This document shows, piece by piece, positions 1 through 6,512 of a stretch of DNA of 9,184 nt (position 1 is its first letter; every line of letters begins with the position of its first letter). This DNA is from Oscillospiraceae bacterium (GTDB taxonomy: Bacteria > Bacillota_A > Clostridia > Oscillospirales > Oscillospiraceae). The stretch is taken from contig JAFQDR010000285.1 in NCBI GenBank assembly GCA_017415945.1, positions 1 through 9,184 of the forward strand, written 5' to 3'. Position numbers and translations under genes: made by a program. The notes below the pieces were generated by a model, which was given only the letters and a program-made list of their open reading frames with translations, did not search any database and had not been told where the DNA came from.

Positions 1-300
1 GCCGTTGAGCTTGCGAAACTCTGCGACAAAGAACTGGGATGGAAACGTACCACTACATACACCATTATCAAACGTCTGGGAGAGAGAGGTGTACTGAAAA
101 ACGAAAACGGCACAGTCACATCTCTGGTTTCCAAGGATGATGCCCAGTCTTACGAGATTGACGAACTGCTTGAAAAGAAGTTTGAAGGTTCACTGCCTAC
201 GTTTCTTGCCGCCTTCACCAAACGGCAGGATGTGTCTGACACAGACCTTGATGAACTGCAGGCGATGATTGATCGGGCAAGGAAAGGAGGAGGCAAATGA
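1..300 (+). CDS. blaI: BlaI/MecI-family transcriptional repressor (5' end outside window)
   Basis: This is the last 99 codons of a winged-helix repressor, open at the left edge. BlaI proteins are about 120-130 aa, so roughly 25-30 N-terminal residues are missing. The fragment holds the second half of the DNA-binding domain (the stretch around WKRTTTYTIIKRLGERGVL, fragment residues 14-32, fits the recognition helix and start of the wing). It ends with an acidic C-terminal dimerisation tail. In the family the dimer blocks transcription of its own operon until it is cleaved after receptor activation. The known cleavage region aligns with LPTFLAAF (residues 65-72), where Ala-Phe replaces the Asn-Phe of staphylococcal BlaI/MecI. 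The TGA stop overlaps the ATG of the next gene (ATGA), indicating translational coupling with the BlaR1-like receptor. Family assignment is confident; the regulated target is unknown, and no beta-lactamase gene is visible here. Confidence 0.88.
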   Translation, partial: AVELAKLCDKELGWKRTTTYTIIKRLGERGVLKNENGTVTSLVSKDDAQSYEIDELLEKKFEGSLPTFLAAFTKRQDVSDTDLDELQAMIDRARKGGGK

Positions 301-2786
301 CGGAAATTTTTCTCTATATCGTAAATATGAGCATCACAGCGACCATTCTGGCTGTTGTCGTGCTGCTCCTGCGTCTGCTTCTGAAGAAAGCCCCGAAATG
401 GATCAGCGTTCTTCTTTGGGGACTGGTGGCGCTTCGGCTGATCTGCCCGTTTGCTGTGGAAAGCCCGTTCAGCCTGATGCCGAAAACGGATTGGCTTATA
501 CAGGAACCATTGACGGAGGAGGATTTGTTTCTGAACAGTATGCCGGACACCATTCCTGCCTTTGATTCATCATCCTTTGGAAGTGATGTTACCGTACAGT
601 ATTCCTATTATCCCTTAGAGAATTCCAATATTGAAATCCACAGGGGCATCAGCATTTCCTTTATTCTGTCCTGTATCTGGGCAGCGGGAATGGCAGCTCT
701 TCTTCTGCATACAGTAATTTCAACGATTCGTCTTCGTAAAAGCATCGGAGCTGCTATCCGTATACAGGACAATGTGTGGGAAAGCTCCGCAGTGGAGTCG
801 CCGTTTGTTCTCGGGATGATCCGACCGCGTATCTATGTCCCACGTGGTATGTCAGAAGAAAAACTGGCGTATGTGATTGCCCATGAACAGACGCACATCC
901 GCCGCAAAGACCACTGGTGGAAGCCGCTCGGATTTCTTCTCCTGACAATTCACTGGTTCAATCCGGTTCTGTGGCTTGCCTACATTCTCCTCTGCCGGGA
1001 TATCGAGATGGCCTGCGATGAGCGTGTCATCAAGGAATATGACGATGTACAGCGTGCTGACTATTCCGAGGCATTGCTGGACTGCAGCGTGAAAAGAAAG
1101 ATGATCACCGCATGTCCCCTGGCCTTTGGAGAGGTCAGCGTGAAGGAACGGATCAAGTCGGTGCTGCATTATAAGAAGCCTGCGTTCTGGATTGTGGTTC
1201 TGGCTGTGGTTGCCTGTGTCGTGGCAGCGGTATGTTTTCTGACAAATCCGAATGCGGGGAGAGACTACATATGCCGGATCGTTGATGATTCATTTCATAA
1301 AGTTGCAGTATACTCCACCCTCACAGAACCTTTTATTGATGATGAACTCCGCGATGAATTGCTCCTTGATGTCGCTCGTGATAATTATAAAAGTTTCAAA
1401 GAACCACTCTCTCTTGAAATTCAAAATACGACCTATATGCTGTATAACGGAAAGGACACCGCTGTATATACTGTAAAAGTAAACGACAGTGAGGACTTTA
1501 CAAGTATTTGTCTTGCATATATTCAGCCTCGCGGGAACAAAGAACCGCTTGGACAAGTGAAAATTGACGGCAACGAAAACGCTGAACAGCTGCAATATAT
1601 CGAATCAAACATCTCCGGTGAAAAGCTCTCCTACGAGATTCTGAAACAGCATCAGGAAGAAATCTGGGCATACCGCACAGCAGCAATCAACGATACTGTT
1701 GATGAAGTGTTCCGTAAATGGGGCGAGAGAATAGCCGCTGTGGGAGTTAATGCCGAACATAACTGCGTTGATGTTTATGTATATGACTTCGACGAGGGAG
1801 ACATCGGACGATTCAAAAAAGCATTCGGGCATCTTTCTTATGTTCTGATTCAAAAAGATAATACGATAGAAATGATCCCTGATGATAAAAAGCAGCTGAC
1901 ACTTGAAGATGTTATTGAACTCTCTGCGAAAGGGTACGACCTCACATGGGAGGATTTCTATGAATTCAAATCAATAGAGACAGGCTCGGGACTGTATATC
2001 CGTGTGTATGAGATTGACGAAATCTTTTCTGTATGGATTGGCGGCGGCGCTCCGATAGGTACTCCTATGTACATCTATCTTACCGCACATGACCTTGACA
2101 CCCGTATCGACATACGTGACGGCGGTGTGGAGGAGTTTGTCGAAAATATGTCCTCCAAACAGGCGAGCAAAGATATCGAAAACATCATCTTTCACAGCGA
2201 CCGCGGCGGTTCAGCAGAGGCTTTGGAAGGATTTTATTCGGACGAAAAATATGACTATTATTTCCCGACTATCCGTAATTATGTAACCATTGTCTATTAT
2301 AAGGATGGCACCGAGCAGACGGTTAAAGATGCTCTTGCCGAAGGCAAAATTACAATAACCGACCTTGACAGATTTAACATCAGATATTACAGAGAACCCA
2401 AACAGGGTTACGAGCTGTCAAGGCTGATTACAGTAGCCGAAGTCAGCGAGGAGGCGCTTTTGGGAACAGAATACTACGAATACATTCATGATCAGAATGA
2501 GTATACCCGATATATTCTCATAAGCCCGACTGAGAAGATCACGGACGTTCGTGTGACAGACATTGTCCTTGATGCAGGCTTGGAATTTGGGGATGTTCTG
2601 TACGTACTTTCCGCGCTTGATTCAAATAAGCCGCTGCTTTTAGGCGTTGTGTTTTACGGTGACTTTACTTCTTACGGTATTGTCTTCAGGGATTCGGATG
2701 GAGTCGCACACAGATTCATAATCTCCGAAAGCGGAGAAGACGGATCAGTCGCTGTTCAGGAACATTATTTCTTTGGAGATGTTTGA
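297..2786 (+). CDS. BlaR1-like M56 membrane metalloprotease with an atypical long sensor region
   Basis: An 829-aa integral membrane sensor-protease. Hydrophobic helices lie near residues 3-26, 34-53, 115-140 and 208-232. The gluzincin zinc motif HEQTH is at 196-200, with the further ligand in ExxxD at E237-D241 (IEMACDE). A last helix at about 297-316 ends in LTNPNAG, a common end of the BlaR1 protease module. About 510 residues follow, predicted extracytoplasmic. In BlaR1/MecR1 this part is a class-D-like penicillin-binding domain with STYK and KTG motifs; I find neither, so the ligand is probably not a beta-lactam. The C-terminal part is rich in Asp, Glu and Tyr, and looks more AT-rich in codon use than the protease module, suggesting domain exchange near base 1255. 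The start ATG overlaps the BlaI stop and has the preceding ribosome site GGAGGAGG. Expected role: detect an envelope signal and relay it to the upstream BlaI-type repressor. Confidence 0.85.
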   Translation: MTEIFLYIVNMSITATILAVVVLLLRLLLKKAPKWISVLLWGLVALRLICPFAVESPFSLMPKTDWLIQEPLTEEDLFLNSMPDTIPAFDSSSFGSDVTVQYSYYPLENSNIEIHRGISISFILSCIWAAGMAALLLHTVISTIRLRKSIGAAIRIQDNVWESSAVESPFVLGMIRPRIYVPRGMSEEKLAYVIAHEQTHIRRKDHWWKPLGFLLLTIHWFNPVLWLAYILLCRDIEMACDERVIKEYDDVQRADYSEALLDCSVKRKMITACPLAFGEVSVKERIKSVLHYKKPAFWIVVLAVVACVVAAVCFLTNPNAGRDYICRIVDDSFHKVAVYSTLTEPFIDDELRDELLLDVARDNYKSFKEPLSLEIQNTTYMLYNGKDTAVYTVKVNDSEDFTSICLAYIQPRGNKEPLGQVKIDGNENAEQLQYIESNISGEKLSYEILKQHQEEIWAYRTAAINDTVDEVFRKWGERIAAVGVNAEHNCVDVYVYDFDEGDIGRFKKAFGHLSYVLIQKDNTIEMIPDDKKQLTLEDVIELSAKGYDLTWEDFYEFKSIETGSGLYIRVYEIDEIFSVWIGGGAPIGTPMYIYLTAHDLDTRIDIRDGGVEEFVENMSSKQASKDIENIIFHSDRGGSAEALEGFYSDEKYDYYFPTIRNYVTIVYYKDGTEQTVKDALAEGKITITDLDRFNIRYYREPKQGYELSRLITVAEVSEEALLGTEYYEYIHDQNEYTRYILISPTEKITDVRVTDIVLDAGLEFGDVLYVLSALDSNKPLLLGVVFYGDFTSYGIVFRDSDGVAHRFIISESGEDGSVAVQEHYFFGDV

Positions 2787-2788
2787 TT

Positions 2789-3007
2789 ATGAAAAGAATA
2801 AGCTTACTCTTAACAATCATTGCCCTAATTCTCTCCCACATCATGTGCTTTGTAGTAGCCTGGAACTACCGCGATATGCTCTGCGGAATCGAACATTCCG
2901 GTTTCAGCGCACCGGCGGATGTGGCGTTTTTGGCCGCCATTCCATATGCTGCAGGCATACTCCTCTGTGGTATCCTCGCGGCCATCTTCCGCAAAAAAGC
3001 AAAATAG
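2789..3007 (+). CDS. small two-helix membrane protein, function unknown
   Basis: A 72-aa protein with an N-terminal hydrophobic helix (about residues 4-25, after MKR), a short hydrophilic loop (about 26-43), a second helix (about 45-66) and a basic end, FRKKAK. This suits a small inner-membrane hairpin protein with both ends in the cytoplasm. I chose the ATG at 2789, 2 bp after the receptor stop, with GGAG at 2775-2778 about 10 bp upstream. A TTG at 2783 in the same frame is possible but too close to that site. It is the last gene before a terminator, so it is probably co-transcribed with the BlaI/BlaR1-like pair and may be an accessory or target of that system. I do not recognise a named family. 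Confidence 0.68.
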   Translation: MKRISLLLTIIALILSHIMCFVVAWNYRDMLCGIEHSGFSAPADVAFLAAIPYAAGILLCGILAAIFRKKAK

Positions 3008-3019
3008 TATCTTGAATAG

Positions 3020-3062
3020 AAGGCACAGCCTGCGATTTTGAAGCAAACTGTGCCTTTTTTCT
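3020..3062 (+). terminator. intrinsic terminator of the blaI-blaR1-like operon
   Basis: A perfect 9-bp stem AAGGCACAG (3020-3028) / CTGTGCCTT (3048-3056), with a small inner TGC/GCA extension, is followed directly by a T-tract (TTTTCT). It lies 13 bp after the small membrane protein stop. Confidence 0.85.
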
Positions 3063-3090
3063 GTCTGTTCATATGGAACTCAAAAAAATA

Positions 3091-3157
3091 TGCTAAAATA
3101 TAAAAAAACTTTCTGAAATTTTGCGACGGGCGGCGATAAAACCGTACTTATATAGTG
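3091..3157 (+). promoter_or_regulatory. probable promoter region of the sigma-factor operon
   Basis: The AT-rich stretch after the terminator holds an extended -10-like element, TGCTAAAAT (3091-3099), with no good -35. Further down is a possible ECF-style arrangement: TGAAAT at 3114-3119, TTGCGACG at 3121-3128 and CGTA at 3143-3146, before TATATAGTG. The spacing from TGAAAT to CGTA (23 bp) is longer than a SigW-type promoter, so autoregulation by the sigma factor is only a possibility. Confidence 0.3.
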
Positions 3158-3193
3158 AAAGGCCTTTCAAACACAAACGAAGGAGGTGGTAGA

Positions 3194-3748
3194 ATGGAAG
3201 ACCTGCAGATTATCGAGTTGTATTTCTCACGGGATGAACAGGCAATTACCGAGACTGATCGGAAGTACGGCAAGCTGTGCCGCAGCATCATACATAACAT
3301 CCTGATCAGTCCCGAAGATACCGAGGAATGTGTCAACGATACATATCTGGGCACATGGAACAGCATCCCGCCCGCAAGACCTTCGAACTTTTCGGCATTT
3401 GTTTGTCGGATTGCGAGAAATTTATCATTGAAACGATTGGAGTATAACAAAGCCATGAAACGAGATCCGGAAGTATATGTCTCCTACAGCGAACTGGAAA
3501 ATGTGATTGCCGACGATGAGATTGATCCCTTCATCACAGATGAACATCTCGGCAAGATCATCAGCCGATTCCTGCGGACAGAAAAAGAGGAAGCCCGGAA
3601 TGTATTCCTGCGGCGGTATTGGTTCTTTGACTCCATCGGCGTGATCGCTGAAAAGTATGGATTTACAGAAAGCAAGGTCAAGAATATGCTCTACCACAGC
3701 CGGAATCGATTAAGAGAATATCTGAGAAAGGAAGGCGTTATTGTATGA
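3194..3748 (+). CDS. ECF-type RNA polymerase sigma factor
   Basis: A 184-aa sigma-70 family protein of ECF size. Region 2 (core RNA polymerase and -10 binding) covers about residues 10-85, with the conserved pattern DTEECVNDTYLGTWNSIPP near 41-60 and a basic end (ARNLSLKRLEYNKAMKR). A short acidic linker follows, then region 4 (about 115-180), with a helix-turn-helix in SIGVIAEKYGFTESKVKNML that would read the -35. The ATG at 3194 is chosen because AGGAGG at 3181-3186 sits 7 bp upstream; an in-frame GTG at 3155 lacks a site. The stop overlaps the next ATG (ATGA), the usual coupling of an ECF factor with its anti-sigma. Its regulon is unknown; its own operon is a candidate. Confidence 0.88.
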   Translation: MEDLQIIELYFSRDEQAITETDRKYGKLCRSIIHNILISPEDTEECVNDTYLGTWNSIPPARPSNFSAFVCRIARNLSLKRLEYNKAMKRDPEVYVSYSELENVIADDEIDPFITDEHLGKIISRFLRTEKEEARNVFLRRYWFFDSIGVIAEKYGFTESKVKNMLYHSRNRLREYLRKEGVIV

Positions 3749-4191
3749 ATAGCAATAAAATACGTGAAGGTATAGGATTCATCGACGAAGATCTGATTGC
3801 TGATGCGATTGAGTATACGAGGACGAAGAAAAAGAATGGCTGGATGAAGTGGGCGGCGATGGCTGCGTGTCTGTGCCTTGTGGTTACACTTTCGATTCCG
3901 CTTATTTTCGATAGAGGTCAAAGTAGTGAGCCTATTCCCGGTGGTGTAGTAGCTGAAGTTATTGAGATCATTGATATCAACAAATGGAAGGTTGTAATAA
4001 CCGGAACAGATAGGTTCCATTCGCTTGGTGATGTTGTTTGTGTGACTATAGAAAATACTGCTAATAGTAAAACAGAGTTCAATCTAGATATAGGTGATGT
4101 AATAGCTGTTACTTACAGCAACCATGACATTATTGAGCATAAAGATGGCAGCATTGAGATTTTAGTTCCGGACATTGAGCTGATTGAATAA
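3745..4191 (+). CDS. single-pass anti-sigma-like membrane protein with extracytoplasmic beta-rich domain
   Basis: A 148-aa protein translationally coupled to the sigma factor. The first ~33 residues are cytoplasmic and charged (GIGFIDEDLIADAIEYTRTKKK), matching the short sigma-binding tails of clostridial ECF partner proteins. One membrane helix follows (about 34-54, MKWAAMAACLCLVVTLSIPLIF). The outer part (about 58-148) is rich in alternating Val/Ile and reads like a small OB-like domain (VVAEVIEIIDINKWKVVITG, then LGDVVCVTIEN, LDIGDVIAVTYS), similar in style to DUF3221-type domains. That comparison is from memory and low confidence. Expected role: hold the sigma factor at the membrane and release it on an envelope signal sensed outside. 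No HCC zinc-anti-sigma motif is present. Confidence 0.7.
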   Translation: MNSNKIREGIGFIDEDLIADAIEYTRTKKKNGWMKWAAMAACLCLVVTLSIPLIFDRGQSSEPIPGGVVAEVIEIIDINKWKVVITGTDRFHSLGDVVCVTIENTANSKTEFNLDIGDVIAVTYSNHDIIEHKDGSIEILVPDIELIE

Positions 4192-4231
4192 TATATTTCT
4201 GAATAAAGATGGATATAGGAGGGCATGTCAG

Positions 4232-4681
4232 TTGAAAAAGAAAATTATCGTTCTTGTTTCTATTGCAATAATCGGTATCATGGTTGCAATCGTCGCATTG
4301 GTTATAAACTACTTTGCCACTTATAATATGACCTTCGACATCGGAACCGCAGCAAAAATCAATATTAAGTCTGGTCTAAGTGGTGAGGAAGTGAATATCG
4401 CCGATAATGAGTTCATTAAAGACATTACCGAAAATATTAACTCCCTGAGATTTGAAAAAACCTCGTCCACAGATGGAAAAGTAGGTTATGCTTATATGCT
4501 GACATGGTACGATGCAGATGGTGCGGAAATTGCAACTGTCACCATTACGGATGAAAACGGTTATCAGATCAGTCATGATGGATACTATTACAAAGTAGGC
4601 GCTGATCTCAATATAAACATCGAAATGATTGATGAAATGGTCAATATCGCACTTTCATCCTCACCTCTACCTGATGCATAA
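4232..4681 (+). CDS. membrane-anchored extracytoplasmic protein, function unknown
   Basis: A 149-aa protein with a basic start (MKKKIIV) and one long hydrophobic segment (about residues 4-28), with no lipobox cysteine, so it is an N-terminal anchor or uncleaved signal. The outside part has the pattern NIADNEFIKDITENINSLRF, then YAYMLTWYDADGAEIATVTITDENGYQISHDGYYY. It resembles the DUF5301-type domains of Firmicutes as I remember them. I chose the TTG at 4232 because AGGAGGG at 4217-4223 is ideally placed 8 bp before it; an earlier in-frame TTG at 4184 lacks a site. It follows the anti-sigma gene by 40 bp and is probably in the same operon, as a target or a second sensor. Confidence 0.65.
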   Translation: MKKKIIVLVSIAIIGIMVAIVALVINYFATYNMTFDIGTAAKINIKSGLSGEEVNIADNEFIKDITENINSLRFEKTSSTDGKVGYAYMLTWYDADGAEIATVTITDENGYQISHDGYYYKVGADLNINIEMIDEMVNIALSSSPLPDA

Positions 4682-4724
4682 GGAACCCTATAATTATATC
4701 AGTTTCCAAAATTGACAAAAATTT

Positions 4725-4761
4725 ATCCCCTACAAACTTCGACATGAGGATTGTAGGGGAT
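4725..4761. terminator. bidirectional terminator between convergent operons
   Basis: A perfect 11-bp stem ATCCCCTACAA (4725-4735) / TTGTAGGGGAT (4751-4761) with a 15-nt loop. On the - strand it is followed by AAATTTTTG, a good U-tract for the XRE-immA operon. On the + strand it is followed by TTATCATTTC, a weaker tract for the sigma operon. It lies between the ends of the two operons. Confidence 0.75.
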
Positions 4762-4777
4762 TTATCATTTCAGCAGA

Positions 4778-4810
4778 ACAGCGCAGCTTCAGCAAATGGA
4801 AATGCGCTGT
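4778..4810. terminator. second hairpin in the convergent intergenic region
   Basis: A perfect 8-bp stem ACAGCGCA (4778-4785) / TGCGCTGT (4803-4810), placed 2 bp after the stop of the DUF2500-like gene. On the + strand CTTTATATT follows; on the - strand there is no T-run. It may back up termination of the sigma operon or protect the 3' end of the - strand mRNA. Confidence 0.45.
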
Positions 4811-4812
4811 CT

Positions 4813-5175
4813 TTATATTCTCTCAAATCCGAGATACCGTGTGCCCTGGAATGTCAGATATCCTTTATCTCCCTCCACAAGCATACCATATTCCTGTCCG
4901 GTCATATGTAACTCCATCCGATCGCCGCTGTCCACCTGGAAGGTGACATAATAGCTGGTGGAATGGTGTGTGTGGTGATCGTGATGGTGATGCGAAACAT
5001 TCGTCCGTTTGGATACCACAGTGGCAGCTACGGTCAGGCGCGGAGAATTGTTATTTTTATTCCACTGACCAATGCCGCGTGCAATCGTCACAATAATAAT
5101 TCCGAATACCAAGATGAACATCAGCGTAAACATTACGCCGAACATCCCGAAACCAAAATCAAATCCAAATCCCAT
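4813..5175 (-). CDS. DUF2500-like membrane protein with a histidine cluster
   Basis: A 120-aa protein. It has a Gly/Phe-rich start (MGFGFDFGFGMFG), one membrane helix (about residues 13-33) and a short polar linker. A domain of DUF2500 pattern follows: ATVVSKRTNVS (51-61), then SYYVTFQVDSGDRMELHMTGQEYGMLVEGDKGYLTFQGTRYLGFERI to the end. DUF2500 members have unknown function, and the pattern suggests a small beta-rich domain. The linker here carries HHHHDHHTHH (62-71), eight histidines in ten residues and a likely metal-binding stretch. I do not know it as a family trait. The ATG lies 1 bp after the IreB-like stop, with AAAGG a few bases upstream. It is the last gene of the XRE-immA operon. 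Confidence 0.75.
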   Translation of the reverse strand: MGFGFDFGFGMFGVMFTLMFILVFGIIIVTIARGIGQWNKNNNSPRLTVAATVVSKRTNVSHHHHDHHTHHSTSYYVTFQVDSGDRMELHMTGQEYGMLVEGDKGYLTFQGTRYLGFERI

Positions 5176-5176
5176 A

Positions 5177-5389
5177 TTATTTGCCTTTCTGCTTTACGTG
5201 CGGTTCAATGTAATTCCAAATCTGCTCCCGATCAAGCTGGGCTATCAGCTTGCGGGCGTCCCCTTTGCGGGTGATATATGATTCATTGCCGGTTGAAGCA
5301 TATGCGTAAAGCTGATCATACGGCGCATAACCAGCTTCCTTCAGTACCGACACAACATAATCCATCGTTTCTTTGAACTTATCCTTCAC
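5177..5389 (-). CDS. IreB-family (UPF0297-like) small protein
   Basis: A 70-aa cytoplasmic protein matching the IreB family pattern: VLKEAGYAPYDQLYAYASTG, then YITRKGDARKLIAQLDREQI (about residues 15-56), compared with GYNP-QI-GY--SGDP-YI---AR-LI--L-R in IreB. In Enterococcus faecalis IreB is a small dimer phosphorylated by the kinase IreK, and it affects cephalosporin resistance. This copy lies in an XRE/ImmA operon and not beside ruvX, so it is a paralogue and its role is unknown. The start is GTG at 5389 with GGGGGC about 8 bp upstream. The gene begins 15 bp after immA and ends 1 bp before the DUF2500-like ATG, so it is clearly in the operon. Confidence 0.72.
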   Translation of the reverse strand: MKDKFKETMDYVVSVLKEAGYAPYDQLYAYASTGNESYITRKGDARKLIAQLDREQIWNYIEPHVKQKGK

Positions 5390-5404
5390 TCTTTTGCCCC
5401 CGCA

Positions 5405-5917
5405 TCAATAAAACTTATTCTTATATTCCTGTTCGCGGAAAGGCATACCATCCTTGATGTAACTTGAAACCTTTAATGCAACAAGATTGATATCGGAATT
5501 CATGGCGCGGGCTATCTGAGAAACATCGTATCCTTGATAGACATAATCCATGACTTCATCGTCCGGAAGGATCAGCTGAGCGGCAAAGATATTTGCCTCG
5601 TACTCCATACGATTCAGCGCCATATCAAATATTTTGAATTCACGGAAGCCGCCTGCCTGGGAGGCTTCTTTTCGATGTAAGAAGTGATGCCCGAGTTCGT
5701 GTGCAATAACGATGGACTTCCTGACCGGATCAAGTCTACCTGCAACATAAATGATCGGCTGTCGCATCATTTCAACATATGCGCCGCTTTGTTCTTGCCA
5801 GTCCTCGACGGTTCTGATCAGAATTTTATTCATACGAGCGATCTTCAAAGGGTTACGACTCTCACACTCGCGAACTACTTTATCAGCAGTAAGAGCAGGA
5901 TCTTTTTCTTTTGCCAT
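5405..5917 (-). CDS. immA: ImmA/IrrE-family metallo-endopeptidase
   Basis: A 170-aa zinc protease of the M78 (COG2856) type. The zinc motif HELGHH is at residues 73-78, preceded by the hydrophobic strand KSIVIA. The downstream acidic segment EYEANIFAAQLILP begins at E105 and supplies the third ligand (probably E107). The C-terminal part (about 115-155) is helical, with YDVSQIARAMNSDINLVALKV. In ICEBs1 and phage phi105 ImmA cleaves the ImmR repressor to start induction, and in Deinococcus IrrE/PprI cleaves DdrO. By position this enzyme should cleave the XRE protein encoded 61 bp upstream. I chose ATG at 5917, because AGGAGG at 5933-5928 is 10 bp upstream; an in-frame GTG at 5926 is too close to that site. 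Confidence 0.85.
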   Translation of the reverse strand: MAKEKDPALTADKVVRECESRNPLKIARMNKILIRTVEDWQEQSGAYVEMMRQPIIYVAGRLDPVRKSIVIAHELGHHFLHRKEASQAGGFREFKIFDMALNRMEYEANIFAAQLILPDDEVMDYVYQGYDVSQIARAMNSDINLVALKVSSYIKDGMPFREQEYKNKFY

Positions 5918-5943
5918 GACGCGCACACCTCCTTTACGCCATC

Positions 5944-5952
5944 AGTATAACA
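5944..5952 (-). promoter_or_regulatory. possible extended -10 promoter before immA
   Basis: On the - strand the XRE-immA gap reads TGTTATACT, an extended -10 (TG-N-TATACT). There is no convincing -35 at 16-18 bp. It would give a very short leader just before the immA ribosome site. It could let the protease be made at a basal level independently of the XRE promoter. Confidence 0.25.
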
Positions 5953-5978
5953 CATACAGTGTCCGTTAATCCGTACAA

Positions 5979-6410
5979 TCACGTATCCTTCTTAGCACCT
6001 CTGCCCTTGCCGTTCTTGTTGGGGTTATACTTCTCTCTGTTAATTTCCTTGACCTGCCAATATGTCTCCTGCAGATCTCTCATAAAGGCATCCATGTCCT
6101 GGTCTTTCATTTCACCGTTGGTAAACAGGGATTTCATTTCCTCAAGCAGCTTGGCGGCATCCTTTGCTCCTCGGGAACCGTATTTCTCACCGGCTTCGGC
6201 AACAAAAGTCTCTCCGTCGTCAAGCAGTTCAGCGGTGCTTATACCAAGTGCAGAAGCAACCTTATCCACCATTGTTATATTAACCGGGCGGCGTGAACCA
6301 TTCTCCCAGTTCTGAAGCGTTCTATATGCGACTCCGCTTTCTTTTGCAAGCTCCTGCTGAGTTAAGTTCTTTCCTTTACGGGCTGCTCTCAGTCTGTCTG
6401 CAAAACTCAT
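5979..6410 (-). CDS. XRE-family repressor (ImmR/CI-like)
   Basis: A 143-aa DNA-binding protein. The HTH_3 domain spans about residues 3-62, with the helix-turn-helix at about 16-37 (LTQQELAKESGVAYRTLQNWENGSRRP) and a typical end, VASALGISTAELL. A helical, charged C-terminal part (about 66-143, AKLLEEMKSLF, MRDLQETYWQVKEINREKY) ends in a Lys/Gly-rich tail and could dimerise or present the protease site. I chose ATG 6410 because AAAGGA (6425-6420) is 9 bp upstream; a GTG at 6416 is too close. Its promoter and three operator-like repeats lie just upstream, so it very probably represses both itself and the polymerase operon. The partner protease is next in the operon. Confidence 0.86.
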   Translation of the reverse strand: MSFADRLRAARKGKNLTQQELAKESGVAYRTLQNWENGSRRPVNITMVDKVASALGISTAELLDDGETFVAEAGEKYGSRGAKDAAKLLEEMKSLFTNGEMKDQDMDAFMRDLQETYWQVKEINREKYNPNKNGKGRGAKKDT

Positions 6411-6434
6411 ATACACTCATCCTTTCAAAATTTC

Positions 6435-6450
6435 ACACTCAAATTTGCGT
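6435..6450 (+). promoter_or_regulatory. operator-like repeat O1
   Basis: ACACTCAAATTTGCGT. It shares the pattern ACACYCRANNTTGCGY with O2 and O3 and has imperfect dyad symmetry. It lies between the XRE start and the -35 of the + promoter. Confidence 0.6.
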
Positions 6451-6457
6451 AAACATA

Positions 6458-6486
6458 TTGACAAAGCGCAATCTTGGGTGTATAAT
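6458..6486 (+). promoter_or_regulatory. consensus sigma-A promoter for the polymerase operon
   Basis: TTGACA (6458-6463), a 17-bp spacer and TATAAT (6481-6486): a perfect consensus promoter reading right. Transcription should start near 6493 and give a leader of about 94 nt before the polymerase ATG at 6587. Operator O2 lies in the spacer and O3 on the expected start site, so repression should be direct. Confidence 0.88.
6466..6481 (-). promoter_or_regulatory. operator-like repeat O2 (inverted)
   Basis: On the - strand this reads ACACCCAAGATTGCGC, the same element as O1 and O3 in the opposite direction. It fills most of the -35/-10 spacer of the + promoter and touches the first base of its -10. 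Confidence 0.6.
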
Positions 6487-6492
6487 ATTATC

Positions 6493-6508
6493 ACACTCGA
6501 CCTTGCGT
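6493..6508 (+). promoter_or_regulatory. operator-like repeat O3, midway between the two promoters
   Basis: ACACTCGACCTTGCGT. Its centre (6500.5) is within about 1 bp of the midpoint of the two -10 boxes (6499.5). It covers both predicted start sites, so one bound repressor could block both promoters. Confidence 0.62.
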
Positions 6509-6512
6509 AATT

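Noticed and set aside
852..1169. Antisense ORF inside the receptor gene
   Set aside because: It lies opposite the conserved zinc-protease motifs, with no ribosome site; it is a frame shadow.
4963..5281. + strand ORFs opposite the DUF2500-like and IreB-like genes
   Set aside because: The - strand genes have family patterns, tight operon spacing and ribosome sites; the opposite frames have none.
5918..5926. GTG start at 5926 for the ImmA-type protease
   Set aside because: AGGAGG would be only 1 bp from this GTG; the ATG at 5917 has normal spacing.
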